Positions 26,552-38,909 of a DNA stretch of 64,000 bases are shown one piece after another. The DNA is taken from the NCBI RefSeq assembly GCF_010730055.1, contig NZ_AP022575.1, positions 1,922,001 to 1,986,000 on the forward strand, in the 5' to 3' direction. Under the pieces are notes generated by a model that saw only the letters and a program-made list of their open reading frames with translations, searched no databases and was not told where the DNA came from. This stretch comes from Mycobacterium shinjukuense. Its GTDB lineage: Bacteria > Actinomycetota > Actinomycetes > Mycobacteriales > Mycobacteriaceae. Position 1 is the first letter of the stretch. Every line of letters starts with the position of its first letter. A program made the translations under genes and the position numbers.

Positions 26552-27501
26552 TGGGACCCCGCCAATGCCCCACGCCGCCGCGAAGCGACGAACCGCACGA
26601 TGTCGGCAAGCCAGTCACGGTCGGTGCGCAGCGTCAGCACCGGCGCCCCGCACCCGCGGATGGTGCGAGCCACGTCGGCGCGGTGCGCCGCGGCGGCCCG
26701 GGCGAAGTCGTCGCGCAGCTGGGTGTCGATGGTGAACTCACGCACCACCCCCGATTCCGCGTCTTGCAGGATGACGTCGCCGACATCGGGCAGGTCGACA
26801 TCGCGCGGATCGAGCACCTCGATGGCCAGCACCTCATGGCGGGCCGCGATCGCCCGCAACGGACGCATCCAATTGATCGGGCCCAGAAAATCGCTGATGA
26901 TCACCGCCATCCCGCGGCGGCGTTCCGGCCGGCGCAAGGCATCGATGGCGACCGCCAGATCGCCGCGGACCCCGGCCGGAGCCTTGGGCATGGTCGCGAT
27001 GGTGCGCAGCATCGTGTGCTGATGCTGGCGCCCGGTGCGCGCCGGTACCCGGGTCATCATTGCGCCGTTGGCGATCAGCGCGCCGATCCGGTTGCCGCCA
27101 CCGCTGTTGAGGAAGGTGATCGCGGCCGCCGCGGCCACCGCGAGGTCTCGTTTCTCACAGACCGCGGTGCCGAAGTCCAGGCTGGCCGACATGTCCACCA
27201 CCAGCCAGGTCTCCAGTTCCCGGTCGGCGATCATCTGCCGCACATGCGGGTGGGTGGTGCGCGCGGTAACCGCCCAATCCATCCGGCGCACGTCGTCGCC
27301 GGGCTGGTAGAGCCGCGACTCGCCCGGCTCCGACCCCGGCCCCGGGATCAGGCCGAGGTAGTCGCCGTGCAACACACCGTCGAGTTTGTGCTTGATGGTC
27401 AGCTCGAGGGTGCGCAGCGCCGCCGCCAGCTTCGGGTCATCGATGTCGCCGCGCAGCAGCGACGGCGGAGCAACGACCGCCGGCGCTTTGCTTTCGGTCA
27501 C
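26548..27501 (-). CDS. DUF58 domain protein (Rv1480-like)
   Basis: A 317-residue protein with the DUF58 signature YQPGDDVRRMDWAVTAR near residues 66-82 and a VWA-like strand VVDMSASLDFG. There is no membrane segment, unlike many DUF58 proteins. GTG 27501 overlaps the moxR1 stop (GTGA), which sets the start; the reading frame continues upstream through moxR1 in another frame but is not coding there. It is predicted to link the MoxR ATPase with the VWA protein. Confidence 0.93.
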   Translation of the reverse strand: MTESKAPAVVAPPSLLRGDIDDPKLAAALRTLELTIKHKLDGVLHGDYLGLIPGPGSEPGESRLYQPGDDVRRMDWAVTARTTHPHVRQMIADRELETWLVVDMSASLDFGTAVCEKRDLAVAAAAAITFLNSGGGNRIGALIANGAMMTRVPARTGRQHQHTMLRTIATMPKAPAGVRGDLAVAIDALRRPERRRGMAVIISDFLGPINWMRPLRAIAARHEVLAIEVLDPRDVDLPDVGDVILQDAESGVVREFTIDTQLRDDFARAAAAHRADVARTIRGCGAPVLTLRTDRDWLADIVRFVASRRRGALAGSQ

Positions 27502-28619
27502 CGGCCGCTGGCCGCGGCCGCCGCCTGCATCACCGGAGGCACCGAATGGCCTTGCTGCGGAACGGCATTCACCTGCGGCAAGGCGACCGTCTGCAGCACC
27601 CGGTTGATGATGATCTCCGGCGTGATCTCGTCGGCCAGCGCGTCGTAGGTGAGCACCAACCGGTGCCGCAGCACATCGGGGATGACTTCGATGACATCCT
27701 GCGGGATCACGTAGTCGCGCCCCCGCACCAACGCCAGCGAACGCGCGGCGGCGATGATGCCCAACGAAGCACGCGGCGACGCACCGAACGCGACCCAGCT
27801 CTTGACGTCGTTCATCCCCAGCTGCTCGGGCACCCGGGTGGCGAACACGACCCGGACCACATAGTCCACCAGCGCGTGGTGGACGAAGTTGTTGGCCGCG
27901 ATGTCCTGCAGCCGCACCAGATCCCCGGTGTTGAGGATCTGCTTGGCCTGCGGTGGGGTGACGCCCATCCGGTAGATGATCTCGCGCTCCTCCTCCGCCG
28001 ACGGGTAGCCGACGTTGATCTTGAACAGGAATCGGTCGCGCTGCGCCTCCGGCAACGGGTAGACGCCCTCGTGCTCGATCGGGTTCTGGGTGGCCATCAC
28101 CAAAAACGGGTTGGGCAGCGGGAAGGTCTTGCCGCCGATGGAGACGTGGCGTTCCTGCATCACCTCCAGCAGCGCCGATTGCACCTTCGCCGGTGCCCGG
28201 TTGATCTCGTCGGCGAGCAGGAAGTTGACCACCACCGGACCCAGCTCGGTGTCGAACTCCTCCCGGCCCTGCCGGTAGATGCGGGTGCCGATGATGTCGG
28301 TGGGCACCAGGTCGGGGGTGAACTGAATGCGTGCAAACGTCCCTCCGACGACGCGCGCGAACGTCTCCACCGCCAGCGTCTTGGCCACCCCCGGCACGCC
28401 CTCCAGCAACACGTGCCCCTTGGACAACAGGCCGACCAGCATCCGCTCCACCAGTTGGTCCTGGCCCACGATGATCCGCTTGACCTCGAAGATGGCCCGC
28501 TCCAGGGTGTGCACCTCGGCCGCCAGGGCATCCGCGCCGCCCGGAGGTGTCTCGTGGGCCGGCCCACCCGGGCCCGGGTAACCGCTGACGCCCGGGTGCA
28601 ACCCGCCTGCTGATGTCAT
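27498..28619 (-). CDS. moxR1: MoxR family AAA+ ATPase
   Basis: A 373-residue AAA+ ATPase with Walker A GVPGVAKT, ADEINRAPAKVQ (Walker B plus sensor region) and ATQNPIEHEGVYPLPEAQRD, typical of MoxR. ATG 28619 has GGAGGG five bases upstream; a TTG one codon earlier is less likely. It leads a three-gene operon (moxR1-DUF58-VWA) with 4-bp overlaps. MoxR ATPases use ATP to activate or fold partner proteins with VWA domains. Confidence 0.95.
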   Translation of the reverse strand: MTSAGGLHPGVSGYPGPGGPAHETPPGGADALAAEVHTLERAIFEVKRIIVGQDQLVERMLVGLLSKGHVLLEGVPGVAKTLAVETFARVVGGTFARIQFTPDLVPTDIIGTRIYRQGREEFDTELGPVVVNFLLADEINRAPAKVQSALLEVMQERHVSIGGKTFPLPNPFLVMATQNPIEHEGVYPLPEAQRDRFLFKINVGYPSAEEEREIIYRMGVTPPQAKQILNTGDLVRLQDIAANNFVHHALVDYVVRVVFATRVPEQLGMNDVKSWVAFGASPRASLGIIAAARSLALVRGRDYVIPQDVIEVIPDVLRHRLVLTYDALADEITPEIIINRVLQTVALPQVNAVPQQGHSVPPVMQAAAAASGR

Positions 28620-28748
28620 CAAAACCCTCCACAGCTCTTTCGGACACGACTGCTGGCACGACCGATGTCGAGGGGCAGCGACGTGCCCGCGTTCAACTAT
28701 TCCAGGCCTCTCGGATTCCGTCGACGCCGCGGTCGCCGCACCCCGAGT

Positions 28749-29489
28749 TCAGTAGTCGATGATCCGGGTCAGAAACGGCGTCATGCCCGACTTGCGCACC
28801 GGGCTGACGGTGACCTTGCCGGCGCTTCCGGATGCCTCCAGCATCTGACCGTTGCCCAGGTACAGGGCGACGTGCTGGCTGCCGCCCGGGCCGTAGAAGA
28901 TCAGGTCACCGCGCCTGGCCGCCGACGGCGGAACGTGCTTGCCGGCGTTGTACTGGTCACCGGAAAACCGCGGGATCAGCACGCCCACCCCGGCGAAGGC
29001 GTAGCGCATCAACCCCGAGCAGTCGAACCCGACGGTGCCCGCGCCGGAGTCGACACCCTTGCTGGGGCCCTCCAGCGTCCCGCCGCCCCAGGAATACGGC
29101 ACCCCCATCTGAGACCCGGCGCGGCGGATCACATACTCGATGGCCTGCGGGGCGTTGGCCCGCGGAATCCGGCTTCCGCTGGCGTTCGCCCCGGCCGCCG
29201 ACGACGCGGGCGAATTGCCGCCACCCACGTTGATGCCCAGCCCGCTCAGGAACTGCCGCCCCAGATCGAGCGTGGTTTGGGTGGCTTGGGCGGTGGCCTG
29301 TAGCGACGCGTTGGCCACCGCGAGCGGATCTCCCGGGGCGCCCGCGCTGACGATGGCGGGCAGCGTGGGATCCCACTCGCCGGGCTCGGCCGGGGCCGGT
29401 GCCGCCCCCGCGATCACCAACCCGACCATGACAGTGGCGATCCAGGTCAGGTTGATCAGCTTGATCAGCCGAAATCGGCGGTGGCTCAT
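28749..29489 (-). CDS. ripB: Peptidoglycan endopeptidase RipB (NlpC/P60)
   Basis: A 246-residue exported protein. An N-terminal hydrophobic signal (residues 13-31, WIATVMVGLVIAGAAPAPA) precedes the C-terminal NlpC/P60 domain with C157 (GFDCSGL), H206 (SQHVALY) and E218 (MLEASG). It cleaves the D-glutamyl-diaminopimelate bond in peptide stems during cell separation. It lacks the long coiled-coil N-domain of RipA. Ten bp after ripA, same operon. Confidence 0.95.
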   Translation of the reverse strand: MSHRRFRLIKLINLTWIATVMVGLVIAGAAPAPAEPGEWDPTLPAIVSAGAPGDPLAVANASLQATAQATQTTLDLGRQFLSGLGINVGGGNSPASSAAGANASGSRIPRANAPQAIEYVIRRAGSQMGVPYSWGGGTLEGPSKGVDSGAGTVGFDCSGLMRYAFAGVGVLIPRFSGDQYNAGKHVPPSAARRGDLIFYGPGGSQHVALYLGNGQMLEASGSAGKVTVSPVRKSGMTPFLTRIIDY

Positions 29490-29499
29490 GGCCTTTCGC

Positions 29500-30915
29500 T
29501 CACCACTCGATGTAGCGCACCACGAACGGCGTCATGCCGCTGGTGCGTACGGGCGCGACGCGGACCTTCAGGCCGACGTCGGGGGCCTCGAGCATCTGCC
29601 CGTCGCCGAGGTAGATGGTCACGTGCTGGCTGCCGCCCGGGCCGTAGAAGATGACGTCGCCGCGGCGCATCTGCGCCGACGGGATCTTGCGGCCCAGGTT
29701 GTACTGCGAGCCCGAGTAGTGCGGCAGCTTGATGCCCACCCCGGCGAACGAGTACAACACCAGGCCCGAACAGTCGAAGCCGACGGTGTTGGCACCCGAG
29801 TCGATGCCCCTGCTCGGGCCGGCCGCGTTGCCGCCACCCCAGGAGTAGGGAACCCCGATCTGTGACATCCCGCGACGGATCACGTACTCGGTGGCCTGCC
29901 GTCCGTACACCCGGGGGATCCGGCCTTGGGTCGAGCCTCGGGGAGCGTTGTTGATGCCGGTGTCGGTGGGCTTGAGGATGCCCAACTGCTGCAGGAAGTT
30001 GCGCCCCATCTGGGCGGTGACCTGCGCCGACGTCGCCGAGTACCCCAGCACCTGGTTGACCACCGCGATCGGGTCACCGGGGATGTTGGCGCTGGGAATC
30101 ATGGGCAGCGTGGGATCCCAGCCATCCCATCGGCGGCCACCGGCCGGCCCGGCTCCGGGATCCCACATGCCGCCCGAGGGCGGCGCACCCTGCCCGCCCG
30201 CCGACGACCAAGCGACCAGCCTGGCCGCGTCGAGTTTGGCTTGAGCCGCGTCGCGCTCGGCGGCCAGCCGATTGACCTCCTCGCGCTGCTCGTCGAATTT
30301 GCGGCGGGTCTCGGTGAGCGCCGCCACCGCCGCATCCTGGCTGGCCTTGGCATCGGCGGCGGCCTTGTCGGCCTTCTGCTTAGCCAGCCGCGCCACCGAT
30401 TCCTTGTTGACCTGCTCGGTCCGGGCTCGCTGCAGGTTGACCATCACCGCCCGGGCGGCGGCGGTCATCGTCCTGGTGGCGGTCGCGGCCGCGATGATGT
30501 CGTCTGGGCCGTTCGCGGTCAGGTAGCTGTCCGACGGCCCATTCATGTAGCTGGCGGCCGCGAACGCGTTGAACCGTCGCTGAGCCGCGTCGATCGCGGC
30601 AGTGGCGTCCTTGACCGCCTGCTGGCTGGCCTGCAGTTCGTGCTCGGCGGCCGCGGCGTTGTCCCGCGCGGCCTCCACCTCGACCATCGCCTTGTTGACG
30701 CTCTCCTGCTCCGTCTCGACGGCCGCGCTCAGGTCCTCCAGGCGCTGATTGGCCTTGGCGACGGCGGCGATCAGGACCGCGATGCCGTCGGCGCCCGGAT
30801 CGGCGTTTGCCGGCGTCAGTTCCGGCGCGCAGACCAGCAGCGCCAGGCTCACGACAGCAGGCCGCACGTACCGGACGGCCGAGCGCGAACCAGAGCCACG
30901 CCGGGTGCGTCTCAT
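29500..30915 (-). CDS. ripA: Peptidoglycan endopeptidase RipA (NlpC/P60)
   Basis: A 471-residue septal hydrolase. The signal peptide ends near ANA-D (residue 39). Residues about 45-240 form an alanine-rich coiled coil that occludes the active site in the zymogen. A proline-rich linker follows, then the NlpC/P60 domain with C382, H431 and E443, one less than the M. tuberculosis numbering because the protein is one residue shorter. It works with RpfB at the septum and is needed for daughter-cell separation. Upstream DNA carries repeated GTCACA motifs. Confidence 0.96.
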   Translation of the reverse strand: MRRTRRGSGSRSAVRYVRPAVVSLALLVCAPELTPANADPGADGIAVLIAAVAKANQRLEDLSAAVETEQESVNKAMVEVEAARDNAAAAEHELQASQQAVKDATAAIDAAQRRFNAFAAASYMNGPSDSYLTANGPDDIIAAATATRTMTAAARAVMVNLQRARTEQVNKESVARLAKQKADKAAADAKASQDAAVAALTETRRKFDEQREEVNRLAAERDAAQAKLDAARLVAWSSAGGQGAPPSGGMWDPGAGPAGGRRWDGWDPTLPMIPSANIPGDPIAVVNQVLGYSATSAQVTAQMGRNFLQQLGILKPTDTGINNAPRGSTQGRIPRVYGRQATEYVIRRGMSQIGVPYSWGGGNAAGPSRGIDSGANTVGFDCSGLVLYSFAGVGIKLPHYSGSQYNLGRKIPSAQMRRGDVIFYGPGGSQHVTIYLGDGQMLEAPDVGLKVRVAPVRTSGMTPFVVRYIEW

Positions 30916-31001
30916 TCGACTCTCCTATGGCTCAACGCAGACGGGCGGCACAGTTTTCGCTGAAGGCGCCATTGGCATCACAAGCATCATTTGCACCGTA
31001 C

Positions 31002-31034
31002 GTCACATCTGACGCCAAAGAAACTTGTGTCACA
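31002..31034 (-). promoter_or_regulatory. Direct GTCACA repeats upstream of ripA
   Basis: GTCACA occurs at 31002-31007 and 31029-31034, and GTGAC at 31061-31065 is the same core on the other strand. MtrA, which controls ripA in mycobacteria, recognises GTCAC-type repeats, so these are candidate sites. The 27-bp spacing is not the tight tandem of a textbook MtrA box. Confidence 0.35.
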
Positions 31035-31141
31035 AAGTGCACCCTGGACGTGCAGTTAATGTGACCGAACGGTTATCTGACTGGTTTGCCACACAAGTCG
31101 AAGCGCCGGCCCGTCGACCCTGGAGAAGGGAGTTGACCAGG

Positions 31142-31708
31142 CTAGACGCTGAGGTCTGGTTCTTCGGCAGGCGGTACGGCCATGGCAGTCGACGTTGCTG
31201 ATCGCCTACTGCGCAGCGCCATGATCCGGGTGGCGACGGCCGCCGCGAGCACGCCGATCAGCAAGAAAATGGTCAGCGCGCTCCAGGGAAACTCCGGGGT
31301 GTTCAGCTCGTTCACAAAATTCTGCGCCGACTGCACCGGGTTGCCGGTCTTGGAATGGTCCTCCCCCGCCTCCAGCGTGACGCGTGGGAACTGCGTGCTG
31401 TAGCTGCCGACGTAGTTGGGGCTGAGCGCTAACACCGTGACGTCGCGGTAGTCGGCGCCGACGACGGTGGCGATGTCCCGCAGCGGGGTGTCGGTCGGAG
31501 GGTTGTGGTCGAGCAACACGATCTTGAGGTCGATGCCCTCGTCGTGCGCCCGCTGGACCACCATGAGCAGTCCCGACATGGCCGCCGGCGGCGCGCTGAC
31601 CCCGGTCGCGGCGACCTGAGCCTTGACCGCGGTCATGTCGACGTCTTCCGGAATGTATGCCGGCACGAACGGGATCGTCTGCGGCAACGAGACGTCGGAT
31701 CCGGTCAT
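31142..31708 (-). CDS. Conserved membrane protein (Rv1476-like, DUF6676)
   Basis: A 188-residue protein. Residues 1-135 form a soluble domain (VLLDHNPPTDTPLRDIATVVG and ALSPNYVGSYST), followed by one transmembrane helix (SALTIFLLIGVLAAAVATRI, about 143-163) and a short tail. It resembles a small TPM-like domain fused to an anchor; the function is not established. It heads the ripA-ripB run on the minus strand and is divergent from acn, with GAGGAG before its ATG. Confidence 0.87.
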   Translation of the reverse strand: MTGSDVSLPQTIPFVPAYIPEDVDMTAVKAQVAATGVSAPPAAMSGLLMVVQRAHDEGIDLKIVLLDHNPPTDTPLRDIATVVGADYRDVTVLALSPNYVGSYSTQFPRVTLEAGEDHSKTGNPVQSAQNFVNELNTPEFPWSALTIFLLIGVLAAAVATRIMALRSRRSATSTAMAVPPAEEPDLSV

Positions 31709-31901
31709 CGCGTCGCTCCTCTCGCACCCACGGCTAACAGCACGGTACGCGACGCCTCACCCTGATGCTGCGCGACGGCGGCTCGCGCCGGGGTTCCAAA
31801 CAGGACAAGCGTACTGTTAAAGTGACGTCATTGTTCGGAAGGCAGCCCAAGCACCGTCGACACGGCCCGTCGGCGGGAGAACTAAATCCCCGGGAGTTGA
31901 T

Positions 31902-34718
<2,817 letters not shown>

Positions 34719-34728
34719 CCGGCCGCCC

Positions 34729-35292
34729 GTGCCCAAGGTCAGCGAGGACCGTCTGGCGGCCCGCCGTCGCCAGATCCTCGACGGTGCCCGTCGCTGCTTC
34801 GCCGAATACGGCTACGACAAAGCCACGGTCCGGCGCCTGGAACAGGCGATCGGCTTGTCGCGTGGTGCGATCTTTCATCACTTCCGGGACAAGGACGCGC
34901 TGTTCCTGGCGCTGGCGCACGAGGACGCGGAGCGGATGGCCGACGTCGCGTCTCGCGAGGGTCTCATCCAGGTGATGCGCGACCTGCTCGCCGCACCCGA
35001 CCAGTTCGACTGGCTGGCCACCAGGTTGGAGATCGCGCGCAAGCTGCGCACCGACCCCGCGTTCCACCGCGGCTGGGCCGAGCGCTCCGCGGAGCTGGCG
35101 GCGGCGACCACCGATCGACTGCGCCGGCAGAAGCAGGCCCACCGGGTACGCGACGACGTGCCCAGCGACGTGCTGCAGTGCTACCTGGATCTGGTTCTCG
35201 ACGGATTGGTGGCCCGGCTGGCGTCCGGCGAGGACCCGCAGCGGCTCTCCGCCGTCCTGGACCTGGTGGAAAACTCGGTGCGCCGGTCTTAG
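34729..35292 (+). CDS. TetR family regulator (Rv1474c, AcnR-like)
   Basis: A 187-residue TetR protein: the N-terminal helix-turn-helix (RRQILDGARRCFAEYGYDKA, then IGLSRGAIFHHFRDKDALF) is followed by an all-helical ligand domain. GTG 34729 gives the family N-terminus PKVSEDRLAARR; the frame remains open upstream into acn but that part is not coding. Position directly after acn suggests the AcnR role known from Corynebacterium, repression of the aconitase gene. Transcription ends at the inverted repeat after the gene. Confidence 0.92.
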   Translation: MPKVSEDRLAARRRQILDGARRCFAEYGYDKATVRRLEQAIGLSRGAIFHHFRDKDALFLALAHEDAERMADVASREGLIQVMRDLLAAPDQFDWLATRLEIARKLRTDPAFHRGWAERSAELAAATTDRLRRQKQAHRVRDDVPSDVLQCYLDLVLDGLVARLASGEDPQRLSAVLDLVENSVRRS

Positions 35293-35298
35293 CCGCGG

Positions 35299-35354
35299 CG
35301 ACTGCGAATCTGCCGACGCGACACGCCGTTTCGGCGTCGGCAGAGTCACAGTCG
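35299..35354. terminator. Long interrupted inverted repeat between convergent genes
   Basis: TCTGCCGACGC (35309-35319) pairs perfectly with GCGTCGGCAGA (35334-35344); outside four mismatched bases CGACTG (35299-35304) pairs with CAGTCG (35349-35354). A nested ACGCCG-TTT-CGGCGT hairpin lies inside. It separates the TetR gene from the convergent HTH gene and should work as a two-way terminator. Confidence 0.6.
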
Positions 35355-35359
35355 GTACA

Positions 35360-35551
35360 TCACCGCTGCCGAGAACGGTGGTTGGGGCCGCCGCGGCTGC
35401 GCATCGTGGTGCCCGACTCGCGCAGCATGCTGTGAACGGATCCGTAGGACCGGCCGGTGGTGGCCGCCAGGTTGCGGATGCTGGCACCGGCCTCATAGGC
35501 GTTGCGCAACTCGTGCAACAGCTGATCGCGTGTCTTCGTCGACTTTCGCAT
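35360..35551 (-). CDS. Small helix-turn-helix protein (Rv1473A-like)
   Basis: A 63-residue basic protein, MRKSTKTRDQLLHELRNAYE, with a helix-turn-helix ASIRNLAATTGRSYGSVHSM and an Arg/Ser-rich tail. The length and sequence match Rv1473A of M. tuberculosis, annotated as a possible regulator. ATG 35551 has GGAGG five bases upstream, which rules against GTG 35563. Upstream on the minus strand TTGACG (35612-35617) is a possible -35. It sits downstream of the ABC-F gene on the same strand. Confidence 0.88.
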   Translation of the reverse strand: MRKSTKTRDQLLHELRNAYEAGASIRNLAATTGRSYGSVHSMLRESGTTMRSRGGPNHRSRQR

Positions 35552-35648
35552 CGGTGCCTCCACGCTGTGTCACACCCAGGCACCTACACACCTAGAGTAA
35601 GAACCCGCTGCCGTCAAGGGGCTCTTCGACGTACACGCCTGCGGCCCC

Positions 35649-37271
<1,623 letters not shown>

Positions 37272-37292
37272 ATTCGCTCCCTCCGTGTCGTG

Positions 37293-38102
37293 CTACTTGT
37301 CGTCGGTGAAAACCGGCGGCCGCTTCTCGGCACGCGCGGCAACCGCTTCTTCGAAGTTGGCGGTGAGCAGCCGGACGAAAAGCTGCCCTAGGCCCTCGGC
37401 CTGCATGTGCCCCTCCAGGCTGGAAGCGTCCAGTCCACTCCACAGCGTGCGTTTAGTCAACTCGATTCCCGGCCGCGAAAACGCCGCGATCCGGGCGGCG
37501 ATCGCATAACAGGTGTCCAGCACTTGGCCTTCGGGTACCTGACACGACACCAGCCCGATCCGCTCGGCCTCCTCGGCGGTGACGTCGCGACCGGTCAGCA
37601 TGATCTCGAACGCCCGCGACGATCCGATGGCCCTGGGCAGCAGATAGCTCAGCCCCAGTTCGCTGGCGGTCAATCCGTTGTTGATTCCGGCGGCCCGAAA
37701 GTACGCGGTGGTCGAGGCCACCCGGATGTCGGCGGCCAGCGCCAGGCACAGCCCCCCGCCGATGGCCGGGCCGTTGACGGCGGCGATCACCGGCTGATGT
37801 AACCGCCGCAACGCCAGGATGACGTCGTCGAGCAGCTCCATGGAGCGCAGCGCGTAGGTCGGCCGGGTCAGCCGCTCGGTGTGCGGCACCGTGCCCGCGG
37901 ACTTGTGATCTGCGCCCGAGGAGAATCCTCGACCCGCGCCGGTCAGCACGACCACCCGCACCGAGTTGTCGTAGGTGACCGTTTCGAGGGCCTCTCTGAG
38001 CGGCACCATGACGTCGAACGCCATGGAGTTCATCCGCTCGGGCCGGTTGAGGGTGATCAGGGCGATCTCGGGCCGCGGGTGTTCCAGGAGGACCAAACTC
38101 AC
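37293..38102 (-). CDS. echA12: Enoyl-CoA hydratase/isomerase
   Basis: A 269-residue crotonase-fold protein. It has the oxyanion-hole stretches GAGRGFSSGADHKS and NGPAIGGGLCLALAADIRVA, then a family C-terminus AEKRPPVFTDDK. The catalytic second-motif glutamate (ASELGLSYLLPRAIG) appears present. GTG 38102 gives SLVLLEHPRPEIALITLNRP, the conserved start; longer in-frame readings run into the thioredoxin gene and are unlikely. It probably acts in fatty-acid beta-oxidation. Same strand and likely same operon as the two thioredoxin genes. Confidence 0.92.
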   Translation of the reverse strand: MSLVLLEHPRPEIALITLNRPERMNSMAFDVMVPLREALETVTYDNSVRVVVLTGAGRGFSSGADHKSAGTVPHTERLTRPTYALRSMELLDDVILALRRLHQPVIAAVNGPAIGGGLCLALAADIRVASTTAYFRAAGINNGLTASELGLSYLLPRAIGSSRAFEIMLTGRDVTAEEAERIGLVSCQVPEGQVLDTCYAIAARIAAFSRPGIELTKRTLWSGLDASSLEGHMQAEGLGQLFVRLLTANFEEAVAARAEKRPPVFTDDK

Positions 38103-38134
38103 CCTGGCAAAGTAGCGTAAGAAAGCCTGCGGGT

Positions 38135-38485
38135 TCAGGCGTGTTCGGCCGAAGCGGCGTCCACGTCGTAGGCCTTGAGCTGCCGTACCAGGTCCTCCAG
38201 GGCCGCCGGGGGCAGCGCGCCGGCCTGGTTGAACAGCAGCTTGCCCTTCTTGAACGCCATCAGCGTCGGGATGGACCGGATCTGCGCGGCCGCCGCCAGC
38301 TCTTGCTCGGCTTCGGTGTCGACCTTGGCGTGCACGACGTCGGGGTGCTTCTCCGACGACGCCTGAAACGTCGGCGCGAATGCCCGACACGGGCCGCACC
38401 AGGACGCCCAGAAGTCGACGAGCACCATGTCGTTGCCGTTGACGGTTTCGTTGAACTGTGCGGCGGTCAGGTTGTGGGTGGTCAC
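38135..38485 (-). CDS. trxB1: Thioredoxin
   Basis: A 116-residue thioredoxin with the classical WCGPC redox site (residues 29-33 region, FWASWCGPCRAF) and the cis-proline SIPTLMAF. It should be reducible by thioredoxin reductase. GTG 38485 (TTHNLTAAQF) is chosen because an earlier start only adds residues from the spacer. Located between trxA and echA12, as Rv1471 is in M. tuberculosis. Confidence 0.93.
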   Translation of the reverse strand: MTTHNLTAAQFNETVNGNDMVLVDFWASWCGPCRAFAPTFQASSEKHPDVVHAKVDTEAEQELAAAAQIRSIPTLMAFKKGKLLFNQAGALPPAALEDLVRQLKAYDVDAASAEHA

Positions 38486-38531
38486 GTCAGGACCCAACGC
38501 CGCGGGCCGGCGTCTTGTTCCGGGGCCGCGA

Positions 38532-38894
38532 TCACAACAGACCCGGCTGGTTCGTGGGGGAGTCGTCCTGGAACTGGTAGGCCCTGAGCTGTCGCACCAG
38601 ATCGTCCATCACCCGCGGGTTGGCGACGCCGGCTTGCTTGAAGACCAGCTTGCCCTTTTTGAACGCCATCAACGTGGGCAACAGCTGGACCTGGGCGACC
38701 TTGACCAGCTCCTGCTCGGTTTCGAAGTTGACCTTGCCGTGCACGATGTCGAAGTGCTTGCGCGCCGACGCCTCATAGGTGGGCGTGAACAGGTCACACG
38801 GTGCGCACAGCGGTGCCCAGAAGTAGACCAGCACGTTGGTGTTGGCGTTGACGGTCGAGGTGAAGTTGCGGGCAGTGAGATCTCGGGTGGTCAC
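38532..38894 (-). CDS. trxA: Thioredoxin-like protein with CAPC active site
   Basis: A 120-residue thioredoxin fold whose redox site is PLCAPC (YFWAPLCAPCDLF) rather than WCGPC: the tryptophan before the first cysteine is replaced by leucine and the glycine by alanine. The cis-proline is in LLPTLMAF. Such changes usually shift the redox potential and partner choice. In M. tuberculosis TrxA (Rv1470) is reported not to be a good thioredoxin reductase substrate. It follows ctpD by 15 bp, so metal export and redox repair may be co-expressed. Confidence 0.92.
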   Translation of the reverse strand: MTTRDLTARNFTSTVNANTNVLVYFWAPLCAPCDLFTPTYEASARKHFDIVHGKVNFETEQELVKVAQVQLLPTLMAFKKGKLVFKQAGVANPRVMDDLVRQLRAYQFQDDSPTNQPGLL

Positions 38895-38909
38895 CGCTCG
38901 CCAGCGTAC

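Noticed and set aside
37272..37292. WhiB7-type promoter before the ABC-F gene
   Set aside because: Only 21 bp separate it from echA12 and there is no AT-rich element next to a -35 box.
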